DNA of 64,000 nucleotides. It comes from Begonia masoniana. Taxonomy: Eukaryota > Streptophyta > Magnoliopsida > Cucurbitales > Begoniaceae. Positions within the stretch are counted from its first letter, which is position 1. Each line of letters starts with the position of its first letter. A program made the translations under genes and the position numbers. The DNA lies in NCBI GenBank assembly GCA_022432975.1, contig CM039515.1:23206923-23270922 (forward strand). Direction: 5' to 3'. The notes beneath the pieces are model-generated. The model worked only from the letters and a program-made list of their open reading frames with translations. It made no database searches and was not told where the DNA came from. This document shows positions 10,914 to 22,851 of this stretch, piece after piece.

Positions 10914-13900
10914 TGTAGAGCCCCCGAACCCACCCTGGCTCGGAGCGCTACTTTGCTAACCAAGCCCACGTTAAAACTGACTCCCAAACATAAAAGGAAA
11001 CGAACACATCTGAATTTAAAACTAAACTCTCGAAACTCTCTTAAATCATGCCTAGCTACCTAGACTCACCAAATCCCTTACCCCTAACCTTTAAGCACCA
11101 CGGCGTCATTCCCGAAAATTTCGGCAAAGTAACGGCTGAAAATGGCGCCTCCAAAATGCTAAGTACCTGCAAAAGAATCAATTCCCAACCAACCAGATCC
11201 AGAATACACAATAACCAGTATATGAAATCTCCAAATAGCAGTGCAGAGGGAAAACTAAAATACAACATTCCTAAGTGAAGAAAGTCCGCAATATAGGGCG
11301 ACACATCACCCTTAACTATAAATAAATACAACACTCCCATAACAGTATTTCCATAAACAGAAATCTACAATAAACTATCAAAACACAAAGCCCCACAAAC
11401 TACCAAAATAGAAATGTCCCACATTCCCCGAAGACCATGGTGGAGTCGCCTCGACAACTGCCCGCACCAGCACGCCCCGTGCATCTCCAACTGCTCTCAA
11501 GTCTTGGCTGACTCACATAGCTCACCTGTACCTGCGTCGTTACCTACACCGCAGAACACACACGCACACGTAAGCTTACGCTTAGCAAGTAGGGATTAAC
11601 AAATACGACTAGATAAATGCAAGCTACGCACAACGCTGAACAAAACAACCAAACAACACAACGACACGAAACAAAACACAGATTTGCCCGCATCAACGAT
11701 GCCTTATGCTTTAATACAGTACGACAACGCAACACAACACCACAACACCACAATGCAACTCAACAACCCGACTCAACACAACACGACAACACGGTCAGAC
11801 AATACTAGTTGCCCGCACCCGAAAGGATGCCTTACTCTTTAACTCAGCACGACACAAAATGCAACTTCTACACTCATTGCTACTTTCAATTACATTCTCC
11901 ATTTATTAATCTTTTACCCGTGCATCTTTCATAGAGACCCTCCCGAGGTGCTCCATGAGCACTACTCCTCGATGAAGCAACTCTATAAAATATCACGGCT
12001 GACCGGGCATCTCTCATAGCAATCCTTCCGAGGTGCTCCACGAGCACTACTCCCCGGCAAGGCATGTCGAGACCTCTCGAGGTGCTCCACGAGCACTACT
12101 CCCCGATGAGGTAGTAAACCCTTCCGAGGTGCTCCACGAGCACTACTCCCCGGCAAGGCATGTCGAGACCCTCTCGAGGTGCTCCACGAGCACTACTCCC
12201 CGATGAGGCAGTAAACCCTTCCGAGGTGCTCCACGAGCACTACTCCCCGGCAAGGCATGTCGAGACCCTCTCGAGGTGCTCCACGAGCACTACTCCTCGA
12301 TGAGGCAGTAAACCCTTCTGAGGTGCTCCACGAGCACTACTCCCCGGCAAGGCATGTCGAGACCCTCTCGAGGTGCTCCACGAGCACTACTCCCCGATGA
12401 GGCAGCTCTACTCGACATCATTGTTCAGTGCAATGCACCTTGTAGAGACCCTACCGAGGTGCTCCACGAGCACTACTCCCCGGCTAGCAACTCTACTCGG
12501 AATAACTATGCATTTCTCACTATCTCTTTACTTTTAATGCTCACAACTCATTCCTGGGCTCACAACTCATGCTCACTCATCATCAAACCCGTGCTCACAA
12601 CTCATGCTCACTCAATGCACAACAACCAATAAACACAACAATCACACTATATTGCAAGTCAGCTCACAACTCAATTCTCGTGGCTCTAACTATAATGCAA
12701 GTCAACCAATGCACAACATCTCTAACTATAATGTAAGTCAACCAATGCACAACATCCAATAAACACAACAATCACACAACAACCAAACAAAACCAAGCAA
12801 GCAAACAATCTACTACAAGCAACCAAATCAGAATAAAGCAACCAAACCAGCAAAGAATCTCCTACCGTTCCGTGGTGTAGGCCCGAAGGTAAAACATTCA
12901 ACTACTTACCTGAACTCTGGCACCGCACTTACTCGCTTTGGCTATGTACATTTGCCCACTCGGTAACCTATCACATTCACAAAATTCACTTAAGAATCAT
13001 TATTCACTTATAAAGAATATTTAAACTAACTCTAACTACAACTATTCAAACTTCTTTAAAATTAAGCCTACATACACCAACTTACTCTCAAACTATTATT
13101 TCTAGCCTAATCCAACTAAAGCCTAACTAAATGGGCCACCAATTTGGGTTGGGTAAAAACCGACCCGAACTTCAAACGCGCGTAACTTTTGCGTCGGATA
13201 TCGAAATCGAACGATTCCAGCGGCCACGTACTCCTCTAATAACCTATTTTAACTTGTCAAAAGGAATTTGAAAACAAACGACCCTAGATAGGTCAAATTG
13301 GCAAAAATCCGAACTGCCCTTCACCCTAAAATTTCCCATTTCCGATTTTCCATCAAATTCAACCCAAATCCTCACCAATCAACCACCTACACCCTCAATT
13401 AACATAAACTAACAAGATTCTAAGGCTTTTCATAGGAAAACCCGAATTCCCCACATTGGAGCCCTCGATTTTTCACACAATCCGAGCTCACCAATGCTCG
13501 GCAACTATCGCCGGCGTTAAGCTCGGCTATATGACGCCAAAAACGGCCAAAAAGGGCCGGTGATCGGAGCTCAACGCAGCTCGACACCCTCGGCCATAAA
13601 CCGAGCAAAAACAGGCACACAAAAAAATCGAGCCGTACCTGTCGATTCGTGCACGGAGACGGGCCGAAAATGGTAGACCTGGAAGCGCCGCCGTCGTCTG
13701 GCCTGAAAACGGCGAGAGTCGCCGGCGTTCTTCGTCCCTCTCCCTCGTCTCTCCCCTGTTCGCGCTCGGGAGCTCGGGCTGAAAGGGGAAACAGAATGGC
13801 TCACGCCATTCTGTTTTTATTTTTTATTTTTAATAAAAATATTTTATTTTTATTTGTTTTATTTAATTTTTATTTAACTAATTACTAAATCACCCTCACG

Positions 13901-14068
13901 TTTTTAAACTAACTAATCCGTTAATATCTCTCACCTCACTCTCGGTCTAACACCTCCACCGAAACTCCCGAGCATAATTAATTAACTCAATAACTAACAT
14001 AACGTAAATTAATTAAATCTAAAGCAACTAAAGCAACACACGTTGAGGAAAAATCCTCGGGTGTTACA
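10914..14068 (-). mobile_element. Solo LTR P (reverse) inside G's LTR
   Basis: A 3,155-bp unit starting TGTAGAGCCCCCGAAC and ending CTCGGGTGTTACA, with TSDs AATTC at 10909-10913 and 14069-14073. Its outer 500 bp are the reverse complement of solo LTR O (25508-26035), so O and P are one family although O is only 528 bp. P additionally holds a tandem array (11940-12490), stem arms at 12872-12881 and 11543-11552, an exon-like block 12967-12910 ending CAG/GTAAGT, and a GC-rich leader near 13450-13800. Short ORFs in the leader have no domain and are not called. Confidence 0.9.
11940..12490. repeat. Tandem array with alternating 50/47-bp units in LTR P
   Basis: The 24-bp core gaggtgctccacgagcactactcc starts at 12030, 12079, 12126, 12176, 12223, 12273, 12320 and 12370. 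Spacing alternates about 50 and 47 bp, giving a 97-bp higher-order unit; degenerate outliers lie at 11945 and 12456. Each core contains the hairpin GTGCTC-cac-GAGCAC. Alternate spacers read ccccggcaaggcatgtcgag and ccccgatgaggcagtaaacc. Confidence 0.95.
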
Positions 14069-14457
14069 AATTCCCATTGGGCTAAATGATGACTCCTCCA
14101 AGTGATCCATATGCAATCCTTCCTCATAAATTTTTCCTACAAAAATAAAAACACGTAATAAGTGGAGAATTTAGATAAGACACGAGATTTTACTAAGTTT
14201 CTTTTAATACGCATCCCGAGGCATGTCATCATCTCCGGGTGATTTGAGGATTTGACCTCAAATCCGTTGGTTGACTTCTTCTCAAGGATGACTCCAACAA
14301 TTTCTCGTCTATGAGTTTGTTTATTACTTTTGATAGGTTTGAGTTTGAAGGCAAGGAGGATATGTTCTTTCGTTAGAATTTCTAGGTGGCATGGAGGATG
14401 GATGGTCTTACTAAAATTTTCTTTGGTAAGGGTGGAAAAGTTGAATCCGAGGGCTAT

Positions 14458-15497
14458 TTAGGAGGGCGTTTGCTCAAAGATGGAATGAAATTTTCCAAAG
14501 TAGTCGAATCCGACAATTAGTGAGGTGGAAATGATAAAATCCTCCGTCCAAAGAAATAATCCTTTTACTCTTAAGACCTCAAAGAAAAATTTATTTACCA
14601 ATAGAACCTTAACTCTAGTCCTATGGTAGAATTTGTGGTAATTAAATTGTGGAGAATGGGGTTTTGGTGATCCACCAAATGGAAGAATGAAGCGTTTGTT
14701 GGCTACAAAGGGAATAAATCTCATATTCATTTGTGTAGCTCTAAGGATAGATATAGGAAGGTTCGAGTCCATAAATTAATTTCTTCCTAATTGTTAGAAA
14801 TGATAGGGAAATTTCTTCTAAATTTGGAAAGGAAAGGAATGAGGGAATAATCATACTTCCGAGTCCAAAAATACATTCTTCACTTAAGTCCTCTTTCTTT
14901 TGAAAACACAAGGGTACGTCTTCCAATTGTATCTCGTCGTCATATAAAGGATTGGAATACCACTTGATGTGAGAGGGATCTTGTTCTTCTTGACGGGTGG
15001 CCTCGTCATTAAAATCCTTTTCCTTTTGATGCCATGTTGATTCTTCTTTCAAATGGCAATACATCCTTTCATCTTCCACTAATTCTTCCCAAAGGGAATT
15101 TGTTTTGAAGAAGGGTAAATTTGAGGGTTGGGAGGTGGGTGATTCATTGTAAAGGGGGTTATGATTCCAATTGATACTACTTGATTGAGGATGCTCTTGG
15201 GTTAATCCATCCAATTGGTAGGCAATACCATGCATGGGTGGTAAACCTTGTGGTAATTCCTCCTTTAATAGTTCACTTCCCTCCTCCTTCAAAATTTCTT
15301 CCTCCTCCAACATTTCTTCCTCCTTTTGATCGTCCATTCCAAGAAGTGGGCCTTCTTCGGGATGACAATCAACTTCTTCTATTGTCTCTTCCTCCTTTTC
15401 ATTTAAGCTCGATGTTTCTTCTAAAATTTCTTGCACTTCTACGTTACTTAAGATTTCTTCATTGAGTTCATTCATCTTTTGGGGCATAGTAGGTGGT
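14458..15497 (-). pseudogene. Element G gag-like ORF, C-terminal part
   Basis: Minus-strand coding sequence (frames 15487-14741 and 14772-14458) following the N-terminal half beyond LTR H. The first part is strongly acidic (EEE and EEET runs) and has a repeated motif of the form NHNPLYNE and YSNPLYDDE. The second part has no domain I recognise (FILPFGGSPKPHSP, then hydrophobic). The change of frame near 14770 may be a real shift or a natural stop. No protease, RT or integrase motif follows before the 3' LTR. Its role is inferred to be structural, as in other gag-only derivatives. Confidence 0.7.
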
Positions 15498-15502
15498 GAT
15501 CT

Positions 15503-17490
15503 TGTAACGCCCCGAGTTATCTGAACCCGGTTTGCTACTCATAACGCTGAACCGAACCATGACGTCTTGATGCTAAATTTAAAATTTCACTCGACAACCA
15601 AAATTTGACTTTTTCTAAAACTAAATATATTTTAAAACTTGCAGCGGAAAATCAATTGGACATCAATGAAGCTAAGTAACCTGTGAAAACATTTTAAAAT
15701 GACTGTTGGAAGTGTTAAGAGTAATTGGCTAAAAGACGTAAAGCTTAAAAAAAAAAAACACGGAATGCCCGTGAAGTTGCCGAAGTCGAACACATCTGCC
15801 GACGACAAAGTCAAAGGAAGAAGCAGAAATAGGAATTAGGAGGTTTCTACCGATGACGTGTACAAACAACGCACCACCATCTACCGACAAGCCAACACAA
15901 CTACATCTGCCGATGAAGTCAACATAACTTCATCTGCCGATGGAGTCAACATAACTTCATCTACCGATAGATTTCCATCTGCCGATAGACAAGCACGCGT
16001 CATCTACCGACAACGACATTACGACTCCTTCCGATAAGATTAAAATATACACTACATCTGCCGATAGCAAAACTACAGGTTTTGCGACTTGCACCTGCCG
16101 ATGACGTCAGCCGGATGTTCTCTCTCTCATCCAACGACTTTACTGAAGGCACCTTCCGATAGGCAGAACGACAAAACTAAACATCCAGAAACAAACCAAA
16201 TCACTGCCCTTCCCAAATTCAGTAAAAACAATGTTTTCAAAATCCAACAGAATACCAATATCAGAAGATTCTCAAAAATGTATTCAAAGCTTTGAAACCA
16301 CTATTGTCATAAAATTTTCAGAAAAACATCTATACTGAACTAGTTACCCTCAACTCAACACCTGCGGCCATGGATTAAACCGCCTCAACAGATGACCAAA
16401 TCGATGCCTGAAAATGCTCCTCCAACCAGCCTAATCCTCATGTTGGTCGGTAAACATACCTTCAGTAACTTCTTCACCTACATCACAAAACTCATCTATT
16501 AGCCTAACGCTAAGCAAGTAGAGCGATGAATGAAATGGATCAATGAAGCAATAATTTCCCTAAACATGCAGTCTCTACTTTCTCATCTCAGTTGTATTCA
16601 AATTCGTTCTCTGTTGATCCCTCTGTACGATGGGAAAGTGGATCAGTCATTCCCCAAAGCATACATCCTCTGATCTCAATTAAGGGGCGGATTAATTCCC
16701 TTAACAGTTAACTGGTCTGATCCCCCTGTAGGATTGGGAAGTGGATCACTTTTCCCAAAACCTCAATCCTCTGTTCTCAGTTAAGGGGCGGATTAATCCC
16801 CCTTAACAGTTGTTCTGATCATCCTGCTCACACTTACCATGCGTTTCATGTAAATTCATTTTCGTAATCTTTCAAAAACATGATGCATGACAACTGGAAA
16901 ATAAACATACAAAACATACATAAATCCTACTGTTTTGTGATGTAGGCCCGAAGGCACAAACAAACTCTACTTACCTGGATTCTTGGCGAGTGCTCGGTTA
17001 GGAGCTTCTTCGGGATCTTTCTCACCTAGAACATAAACAGAACATTAAGTCAACCTGTACTAAACCTCATTCTAAGGCATTCAGAAAATCTAAGGGAATA
17101 GTTGGGAGTTCTGATCGCCAAGCATTACTGATTCTATGCTAAACTCGTATCTACTCACTTTCCTGATGAGTTCCCAAAATACATATCTAACACTTCCCCA
17201 TACAATCTTCCTTAGTTACTAAGTCAGAAAAATCGAGGTAGAAACTTACCTAGCTCGGCGAACGGACTCGGGGAAGGAAATCGCCTGGGAAGTCTGCTGG
17301 TTTGAGCTGAAAACCGAGAGCAAGAATGAATAGTGGCGGCTAAGCTCAATAAATTCTTTTTAAATAGGTTATCCACTAATAAGTTTTTAATTTACCATAA
17401 TGCCCTTGCATATCCATTCATTAACCTAATCCATATTTGCACATCTTAATTTGACAAATTAAATTGGGTTTAATGGAACCGGGTGCTACA
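15503..17490 (-). mobile_element. Solo LTR H (reverse) within element G's ORF
   Basis: A 1,988-bp unit starting TGTAACGCCCCGAG and ending CCGGGTGCTACA, with TSDs GATCT at 15498-15502 and 17491-17495. Same family as I, J and the element B LTRs. Minus-strand landmarks: TATTTAAAAAG (17366-17356), first donor at 17249, 51-nt exon-like block 17025-16975, stem arms 16946-16932 and 16491-16477 (perfect 15 bp), duplicated TTAAGGGG hairpins (16670-16810), and palindrome TGACGTCA at 16102-16109 in a run of ccgatg repeats. Confidence 0.95.
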
Positions 17491-17495
17491 GATCT

Positions 17496-18077
17496 AGGGT
17501 TGGCACGTTCACTCAAGGTTTCTTGAACCCACTTTTCAAAAAGGTGGGTGGTAATTTCAAGTTCGCGTATGCTTTTCTCTAGCCGGCTTAAATCAATCGG
17601 TTCGGAAGGTAGAATTGGTGGTTGGTTAACCCTAGTCCTTATCCCCATTTTATCCCTTAAAGTTCTTTCGTGAGTGGAGGGATATTCACGCATGTTTTGA
17701 TCTTTAAATTTGGAAGAGCTAGGATTAGAAATAGGGTGATCTTCCTTAAAAATTTTGTTCCTTAAATTGGGCTCTTTCTTTTGTCGTTTTTGGGAAAATT
17801 CCTCTTCTAAAAATATTTTCATTATTGTCCAAGAAATCAAGTCTTCTTTCTTAACTCTTCTTCTCCATGCTACATATTTTTCCCACAAAGACTTGGCATC
17901 CTTGGTTAAACACTTAGAGGCGAAGTCAACTTTTTCCCAATCACAATAATATCCATAAGCAAACCTCTTTTCTATCCTTTTAATCCAAGAGGACTATTCA
18001 TCTTTACCATTGAGACCACTAAATAGGAAAATATTTGGTTCTTGATTATGTTGGGAAAATCCATTTCTATTAGTCAT
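17496..18077 (-). pseudogene. Element G gag-like ORF, N-terminal part
   Basis: Starts at the minus-strand ATG at 18077 and carries a retrotransposon gag-like region: FLFSGLNGKDE, then SSWIKRIEKRFAYGYYCDWE and KDAKSLWEKYVAWRRRVKKED, ending in a basic, Pro/Ser-rich stretch (KRQKKEPNLRNKIF). A TAG near 17998 interrupts the frame. LTR H separates this part from the acidic C-terminal part. With both halves it would be roughly 540 codons. The WE and LWEKY spacing resembles Gag capsid domains; I cannot assign a named family. Confidence 0.7.
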
Positions 18078-19311
18078 GTCTAAGTATTTTAATTCAAATT
18101 CAAATTTTAATTATTGACTAAGTTGTTCATCCAAAGTTAGTGAGGTGAATATCTTAATTAATGTCTTAGAAAAAAATTTTAAGTACTAAGGAATGTTCCC
18201 TAGCTAAGACAATAATAAAATAGGGATCATGCTCACAATCAATATTTTAATATTTGGGTTCCAATAAACAACTTAGAAGTTACAATAACACTTAGCAATA
18301 ACTAATTTTAGAAATAAAATATTCAATTCGTGCAATTATCACAAGTCTAATCAATTTCAATCAAGTTACCAACTTTAAGCTAAAATCACCCAATATAATA
18401 TTAATATCAACTAAATAACATCAAAAACAGCAAGCAAACATATTAAAACACAAGTTTTGCCAATAATAACATGCTGAAATCTTAATGTTAATATAACAGA
18501 ATTTTTTTCATGTTAACATAAATCAATAATCCCAATTTCTAGTTTGCAATTTAATTATTCTTGTAAATCTAATTTTGTGCAACTAAATTACAGCATATAA
18601 TATATGAATTATAAGCTAAATCCAAGTGCAAACATTCAGCAAATTATCATGCAAATAACATTAAATCGAGGCACTAAAATAGGAAAAATCGAAATAAGCA
18701 ATTAACATGGAAAATCCGATTTTTATGGCAATAATTTAGGCCAATTTTAAGCTTCCTTTTAATCCAATTTTTGAGGCAAGTTTGCAGCAAATATTTCAAA
18801 TGAATATCATAGTCCAAACATAGAAAAGTAGCATAGAAAAATCGAGGCAAAGATTTAACAAAATTCGAAGAGAATAACACTTCAACAACCGGTTTTTAGA
18901 ATTAGTTTTAGGCCAATTTTTAAACACCAAAAATTCCAGAATTTTTATATAGTTAATGGACAATATCTAGGTGATAAAACATGGTTAAAACACAGCAAAT
19001 AATATAGAAAAACTGAGGAGAAGATAAGCTTAAATCTGAGAAAAAATAAGCATAAAAATCGAAAAGAAAAATGAGGGATTTGAAGTGCTCACCTTGGCCG
19101 ATCTTCAAATACATTGCATACCATATTTTCCAGAATATTTTAAGCATTTAAATGACAATAATAATGGTAGAAAGTATAAAAATAAAATAGCACAAGTTAG
19201 CACAATATTAGTAAGGAAAAATGCTAGAAAATAAAACGAGCCGCTATCTCGGTTTTGTGCCAATTTTTGACTATTGTCATGGCAACTAAAACGCATCGTG
19301 GGAAGCCTTTT
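18078..19311 (-). other. Untranslated leader of element G
   Basis: AT-rich sequence of about 1.2 kb between PBS and gag-like ORF. Only short chance reading frames occur, and I see no other structure. It probably contains the packaging signal by position; this is inference. Confidence 0.6.
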
Positions 19312-19324
19312 GGCTCTGATACCA
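19312..19324 (-). other. Primer-binding site of element G (initiator Met tRNA)
   Basis: The minus strand reads TGGTATCAGAGCC two bases inside the 5' LTR end. This is complementary to the 3' end of plant initiator-methionine tRNA and fixes the element's orientation. Confidence 0.93.
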
Positions 19325-19326
19325 CT

Positions 19327-20590
19327 TGACACAAAATCCCTTAGAAAAAGGTTGTGTTCAAACCCACAAATTGATAGAAAATGTGCTCGGTGTGTGTGAA
19401 TGGAAAATGGCCGAAATAGGGGAAAAATATGATAATAAATACAAGGAATAAATGAGGTGAAGGTGTGTGCTATGGAGTGTGGCCGAACATGAAGGTGAAG
19501 AAATGATAAAAGTGAAATAAAAATATAAGAGATTAAAAGTGTGAAAATGTGTGTGTAAGGTGAAGAAAGGGAGATGAAGATGAAGGAAATAAAATGCAAA
19601 TAAAATAAATGGTGGAGTGTGTGAGTTTGATGGCTGAAAATTAAAGGTGAGAGTGTGTGTGGAAGTGTTGCGGAAATGAAAATAATGGAAATACCTTTGG
19701 CGGATCCATAGAGCAATCTTACGGTTTAAGCTCTCGGATAAACGATTTTTCGAAGAAAATCGACTACCTAGGGCCTAGGTTTTCATCCTCAATCCTAATC
19801 CCAATGGAAAAGGTGAGGGAAAAGATAAGAATTAATCTAGCAACCCAAAGCTAGATTAATAATAGAGGGCTACTCCACTTGGTTCAAAGAACCAAGGAAA
19901 AACTCTAAAGGCTACCCACCTTAAAAGAGAGAAATAGAAATTTTATAAATGAGCAAAAATTGTCATACATGCACCAATGCCATGAATTTATAGAAATCCT
20001 AGGGTGGATTATGGTTTCCATGAGGATGAATGAATGGTGGCCCTTGGATGAAAAAAGATGGATGGCCAAGATCAAAGCAAACAAGCACACATCTTAGGGA
20101 GGAGATGAATGTCATTCCTAAAGGGATCAATGGAGGGAATCTTGCCACATCATCAATTCATGTTGCCACTAACTCTTGTACTTGCAAAATCATACCTTTA
20201 AATGTGGGCTCTTCTTTGGGCCATAGATTCCTTTGGGCTCCATTTGTTGTAGACTTTTTCCTTGAATATTTGAGTTGAAATTCTTCAACTCATAATCCAC
20301 CAACATACATCTAACCCTAACCACACAATCTAATGCATGAAATGCAATTATAAAATCCTTACAATAAAGGTGAATGTATGCCAAATAAGTTCAAAAAATA
20401 AAAATTATAAAAATAGGGCCCGAGAAGACAAATTCCCATCGGGCTAAGTGATGACTCCTCCAAGTGATCCATATGCAATCCTTCCTCATAAATTTTTCCT
20501 ACAAAAATAAAAACACGTAATAAGTGGAGAATTTAGATAAGGCACGAGATTTTACTAAGTTTCTTTTAATACGCATCCCGAGGCATGTCA
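19327..20590 (-). repeat. 5' LTR of element G
   Basis: Transcriptionally first LTR, running 20590 to 19327, TG...CA bounded and followed by TSD GGAAC at 20591-20595. It is adjacent to the PBS. Nearly identical to the LTR at 9806-14228 and clearly related to solo LTR W. Confidence 0.94.
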
Positions 20591-20764
20591 GGAACTTAAC
20601 TAAAATCAACGTAGTTAACATTGTTTGAAAAATTGATTAAATGTGAGTTGTTAAACTATTTAAACCGTACTTAAAACAAATACTAAACAATTGAAATATA
20701 ACTATAAAAATCATTTTAAACAATTAAAATCAAAGCGGAGGGCAAAAAGGGACATTGTACCGAA

Positions 20765-20972
20765 ATGTAAAGGGGCGATCGATCGCCAGTTGAAAATATT
20801 GAGGGGCGATCGATCACCCCATTCCAGGCGATCGATCGCCCTTTGGCGATCGCATTTTGCCCAGCGATCGCCTGCACTAAGCGATCGCTGGGCACACGCT
20901 CTGGAATTTCTTCCAAAGCGTGACCGAGAGGGGCGATCGATCGCCAAGCTCTCTGGAATTTTCCAGAGAGCT
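20765..20972. repeat. GATCGATC palindrome array and hairpin in LTR L
   Basis: Repeated gcgatcgatcgcc and gcgatcgc palindromes, followed by a perfect 12-bp-arm hairpin at 20947-20972 (AGCTCTCTGGAA, TT, TTCCAGAGAGCT). It occupies the same LTR position as the arrays in K, D and F. Confidence 0.9.
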
Positions 20973-22851
20973 CGGCTTCCTCTTCCCCCTTTGCTCTTCC
21001 TTTCTTTTCTCTTTTTCCCTGCATACACATCACATAAACCTCACCCCTTTTCCTCAACAAATCACCCCTAACATTTCATAAAAACTTCTACACAATAACA
21101 TTACCACCCACATTCATTTCACTTGCTACCTACCACCCGTTCACCGACTCAAAACACATTTACAATATAACCAAATTTCATAAAAACGAACTGCGTGGTT
21201 CTGTTTAAAAGTTTAACATTTCCTCCTGTTTGAAAACGTCATAACATTACAAAATACTTTCAATTTTTTCAAAAACACTATATATTATCTATCCAAATCC
21301 AAACATCCTAAAATGTTTAACTATACAATTTTCTACATCTTATCTATCAATTCCCAAAACATTTACCTACGTCCCCACGGGTCAAAATCACGCACTGACT
21401 GCCAGCGCACCCCCACGGGCCATCCTCCTTCAACGTGCTCATACTTCAGGCGGAGGGACGTCTTCCTCACCTGTTTCAAAATCACCTACACCATAGAATT
21501 AAACATGTGAGCTAGAGGCTCAGTAAATCTAAGTGAATGCACGTGAATACTAATGCTATACATGTACAGTTCTTAAATCATGCGTCCTACCTTTTCGCTA
21601 CTCATTTCATTTACGTCACCGGGGCTTCTCTCTCGCTAGATAGGAGCGACACATCCGACTATTGGATAGCCCCTCGTATCTAACCGGGGGGAAGACATGC
21701 TTCACCTGACAGCCATGTCTGAACCACCGCCACCGACGTGACCATCATTACATTCGTTTACCTTTTCGTTTTGTAAAATATGCATCGAAATTCTTTTTCA
21801 TGCCTTTTTGAAAACGATGATGCGTGAACAAATATTATGCCATGAATGAAATAGAAACACACAACAATAAACATAACAATTAACAACCTAACCGAACTAA
21901 AAACTAACTACTCGTTCTAATTACCCAGCACAACAACATCTCCAATTCCTCGATCGACATAGTCTTATGGTGTAGGCCAATCGGCCAAACAAATCACAGA
22001 GACTTACCTCGCATCCGTTGAAGTTCAAGCTCCGTCCACGAGCGTTTTTCACCTAAGGCAATACACAAAAAATCGCGATTAAATCGAGTCTAAACCTTAA
22101 ATCTCGAAAACTACTAACTCCTAGCTAAAGAAACCTTCCTAAAACTCTATTCTAGCTCATTGAGGCATTTTATCGAGCAACTCATGCTCATGAATTTCTA
22201 AACCTCCATTAATGGAGTTTTTAAAATCTTCCAACTGCCAAACTTCTCAACAACCTCTATTAAACCATCAAACTTTCACCAATAATCATAAATACGTCCT
22301 TTAGAGCTATAAATACGGTAAACCTATTGATTTCAAACTCTATTTCACGTTTTCAACGAAAACCCTAACGAACCCTAACCGTTTAAACCCTAGAAATCAA
22401 AATCTAACGTACCAAAACTATAGATTCATACCTAGGGTCGAGTTTAAAGGAGAAAACATGTGGCAATCGTTATGACCGGAGGAGGAGAAATCGTCGGAAG
22501 GAGGACGTCACCGTTGAAGAGGAGAGAAATCGTCGATGAGGGTTGAGAGAAAAGGGAAAGTCGCGTGAAGTGAAGAAGGAGAAAGGAAATATTTATAATT
22601 TTAACTAAAATTGGTTTGTTCAATTACCAATTTTCCCTTCCATTAATTCTCTATTTATTTCTCCACCTATTCCGTTATTTATCCAACGATTCGTTTTCTC
22701 CAAATTTTCATATTTCTCCTAAAATTTTAACTTATTATTACAGCTTCATTAAAACTTTTCGTTTGCAAAACGGAGTTAATTTGACGTATTTTCAAAAATA
22801 CCGTTTATATTGGAATAATTCAAATCTCGTAAAGCCGGGTGTTACAAAAGG

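Larger units (their letters stand above)
9806..14228 (-). repeat. 3' LTR of element G (contains LTR P)
   Basis: Matches 19327-20590 almost base for base. Its 9806-10913 and 14074-14228 parts are separated by LTR P with TSD AATTC. Differences from the other LTR are scattered single bases (for example agaaaatgg versus agaaaaagg near the inner end). Short ORFs here have no recognisable domain and recur only as repeats of the LTR. Confidence 0.93.
9806..20590 (-). mobile_element. Element G: gag-only non-autonomous LTR retrotransposon (LARD-like)
   Basis: Complete element on the minus strand: 5' LTR 20590-19327 (about 1,264 bp), PBS 19324-19312, internal region, 3' LTR 14228-9806 (about 1,263 bp once P is discounted). 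LTRs start TGACATGCC and end TTTGTGTCA. TSDs GGAAC lie at 9801-9805 and 20591-20595. The two LTRs are nearly identical, suggesting a young insertion. It encodes a gag-like ORF but no protease, RT or integrase, so it must be mobilised in trans. Solo LTR W at 50202-51503 is the same family. Confidence 0.93.
9735..22846 (-). mobile_element. Solo LTR L (reverse), split by element G
   Basis: Starts TGTAACGACCC at 9735 and ends GGGTGTTACA at 22846, with TSDs AAAGG at 9730-9734 and 22847-22851 in M gag. Element G (9806-20590, TSD GGAAC) lies inside. Without G, L is about 2.3 kb and non-coding. Minus-strand landmarks: TATA-like tataaatattt near 22590, pyrimidine-rich leader, donor-like cctag/gtatg near 22430, exon-like block 22052-22008, stem arms at 21966-21976 and 21485-21495, hairpin 20947-20972 and a GATCGATC palindrome array at 20765-20945. 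It belongs with K, D and F by layout. Confidence 0.92.

Noticed and set aside
12021..12420. CRISPR-like array from regularly spaced repeats
   Set aside because: Spacers are themselves repeated in alternation, no cas genes exist, and the context is a plant LTR.
13571..13888. Overlapping GC-rich ORFs in LTR P
   Set aside because: High GC reduces stop frequency. No domain, and both strands are open, as expected by chance.
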